From Bedellia somnulentella (Eukaryota > Arthropoda > Insecta > Lepidoptera > Bedelliidae): a stretch of 64,000 bases of DNA. Made by a program: the position numbers and the translations under genes. The DNA lies in assembly GCA_963576735.1 (NCBI GenBank), contig OY755181.1, positions 4,278,001 to 4,342,000 on the forward strand, in the 5' to 3' direction. The notes beneath the pieces are model-generated. The model was not told where the DNA came from, did not search any database, and was given only the letters and a program-made list of their open reading frames with translations. Shown here piece by piece: positions 63,750-64,000 of this stretch (its first letter is position 1; each line of letters opens with the position of its first letter).

Positions 63750-64000
63750 CAACCGTGATAGCCCAGTGGGTAGAACACTCGCTTATCGTGCAAACGACTA
63801 GTGTTCAAATCCTGGGTCGGGCCTACACCAATTTGTCTTTTCTAAAGACATACGTGTGGTTAATTTATCATGGTTGTTAACGGTGAGGGAAAACATCGTG
63901 AGGAAACCCACTTGGCTGAGTTGTACTTAGTCATGTGACAGTGTATTCGTACAAAACGGCGATAGGCCTGCCCCCTATCACGTGAGTACACTGTCCATGC
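63750..64000 (+). repeat. SINE-B, cut by window end
   Basis: Head GTGATAGCCCAGTGGGTAG, B box GTGTTCAAATCCTGGGTC and body to GAGTACACTGTCCATGC. It is nearly identical to 27826-28191, including the AGCCCAG variant, so both are recent copies. Confidence 0.95.

Noticed and set aside
1..64000. CRISPR arrays, bacterial operons or phage genes
   Set aside because: The short tandem arrays are (TATG)n, (TA)n, (GAA)n and (GTCT)n microsatellites tied to transposon tails. Everything recognised is eukaryotic.

Overview
The window looks like intergenic or intronic DNA from a moth or butterfly (Lepidoptera). This is inferred from the repeat types: a Helitron with 5' TC, 3' CTAG and an A/T target; an R4/Dong-type LINE with a restriction-like endonuclease, beside TAA repeats; RTE-like LINE 3' ends; and several tRNA-derived SINEs. 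The DNA is AT-rich by eye. I recognise no complete host gene and no functional tRNA or rRNA gene. Nearly every long reading frame is a transposon fragment or a chance frame.

Labels used here (mine, not database names). SINE-A: about 250 bp, from a GCTGTGTAGTGTCGGC start to a CCGTGAG + (TATG)n tail; about 30 copies. SINE-B: about 320-370 bp, with a clear tRNA-type A box (TAGCTCAGTGGG) and B box and a GGCGTGAACGTTTATG end; about 24 copies. SINE-D: about 340 bp, tRNA-like head, ending near ACATATATGGGCTGA. SINE-E: tRNA-like head plus an AT-rich body. Family C: tRNA-like unit followed by AAATTTTTCTTTCC and ending at CCCCACATGAGG, often found as inverted pairs. RTE-L: an RTE-like LINE, present only as 5'-truncated 3' ends, with a (TATG)n tail. 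RTE-L, SINE-A and SINE-B share one 3' layout: a CCC-loop-GGG hairpin, then CGTGA, then a short tandem tail.

Layout. 1-9 kb: SINEs, two copies of one MITE, a young RTE-L copy (4822-5393) and a near-perfect tRNA-derived palindrome (6015-6284). 9.06-11.64 kb: decayed R4/Dong-like element. 12-18 kb: RTE-L fragments, one split by a SINE-B, two head-to-head; a Harbinger-like MITE inside a SINE-A. 20.2-21.9 kb: 859-bp direct tandem duplication. 26.06-27.26 kb: mariner (DD34D) with TA target duplication and a broken transposase. 30.9-36 kb: long-TIR elements and SINEs. 41.06-41.86 kb: 800-bp Helitron inside a SINE-E. 44-54 kb: LINE 3' ends, a TA-flanked long-TIR element (49815-50234), and a CpG-rich block at about 50.77-50.98 kb with a minus-strand Inr/DPE core promoter layout, the best hint of a host gene nearby. 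53-58 kb: two more LINE pseudogenes. 60-64 kb: more SINEs, a second tRNA-derived inverted pair and a nested LINE tail.

The repeats act as a community rather than a pathway. The LINEs would supply reverse transcriptase, SINE-A and SINE-B carry what looks like the matching 3' recognition hairpin, and the nested insertions give a relative order of activity. Repeat edges without a stated target-site duplication are by eye and may be off by about 5-15 bases.
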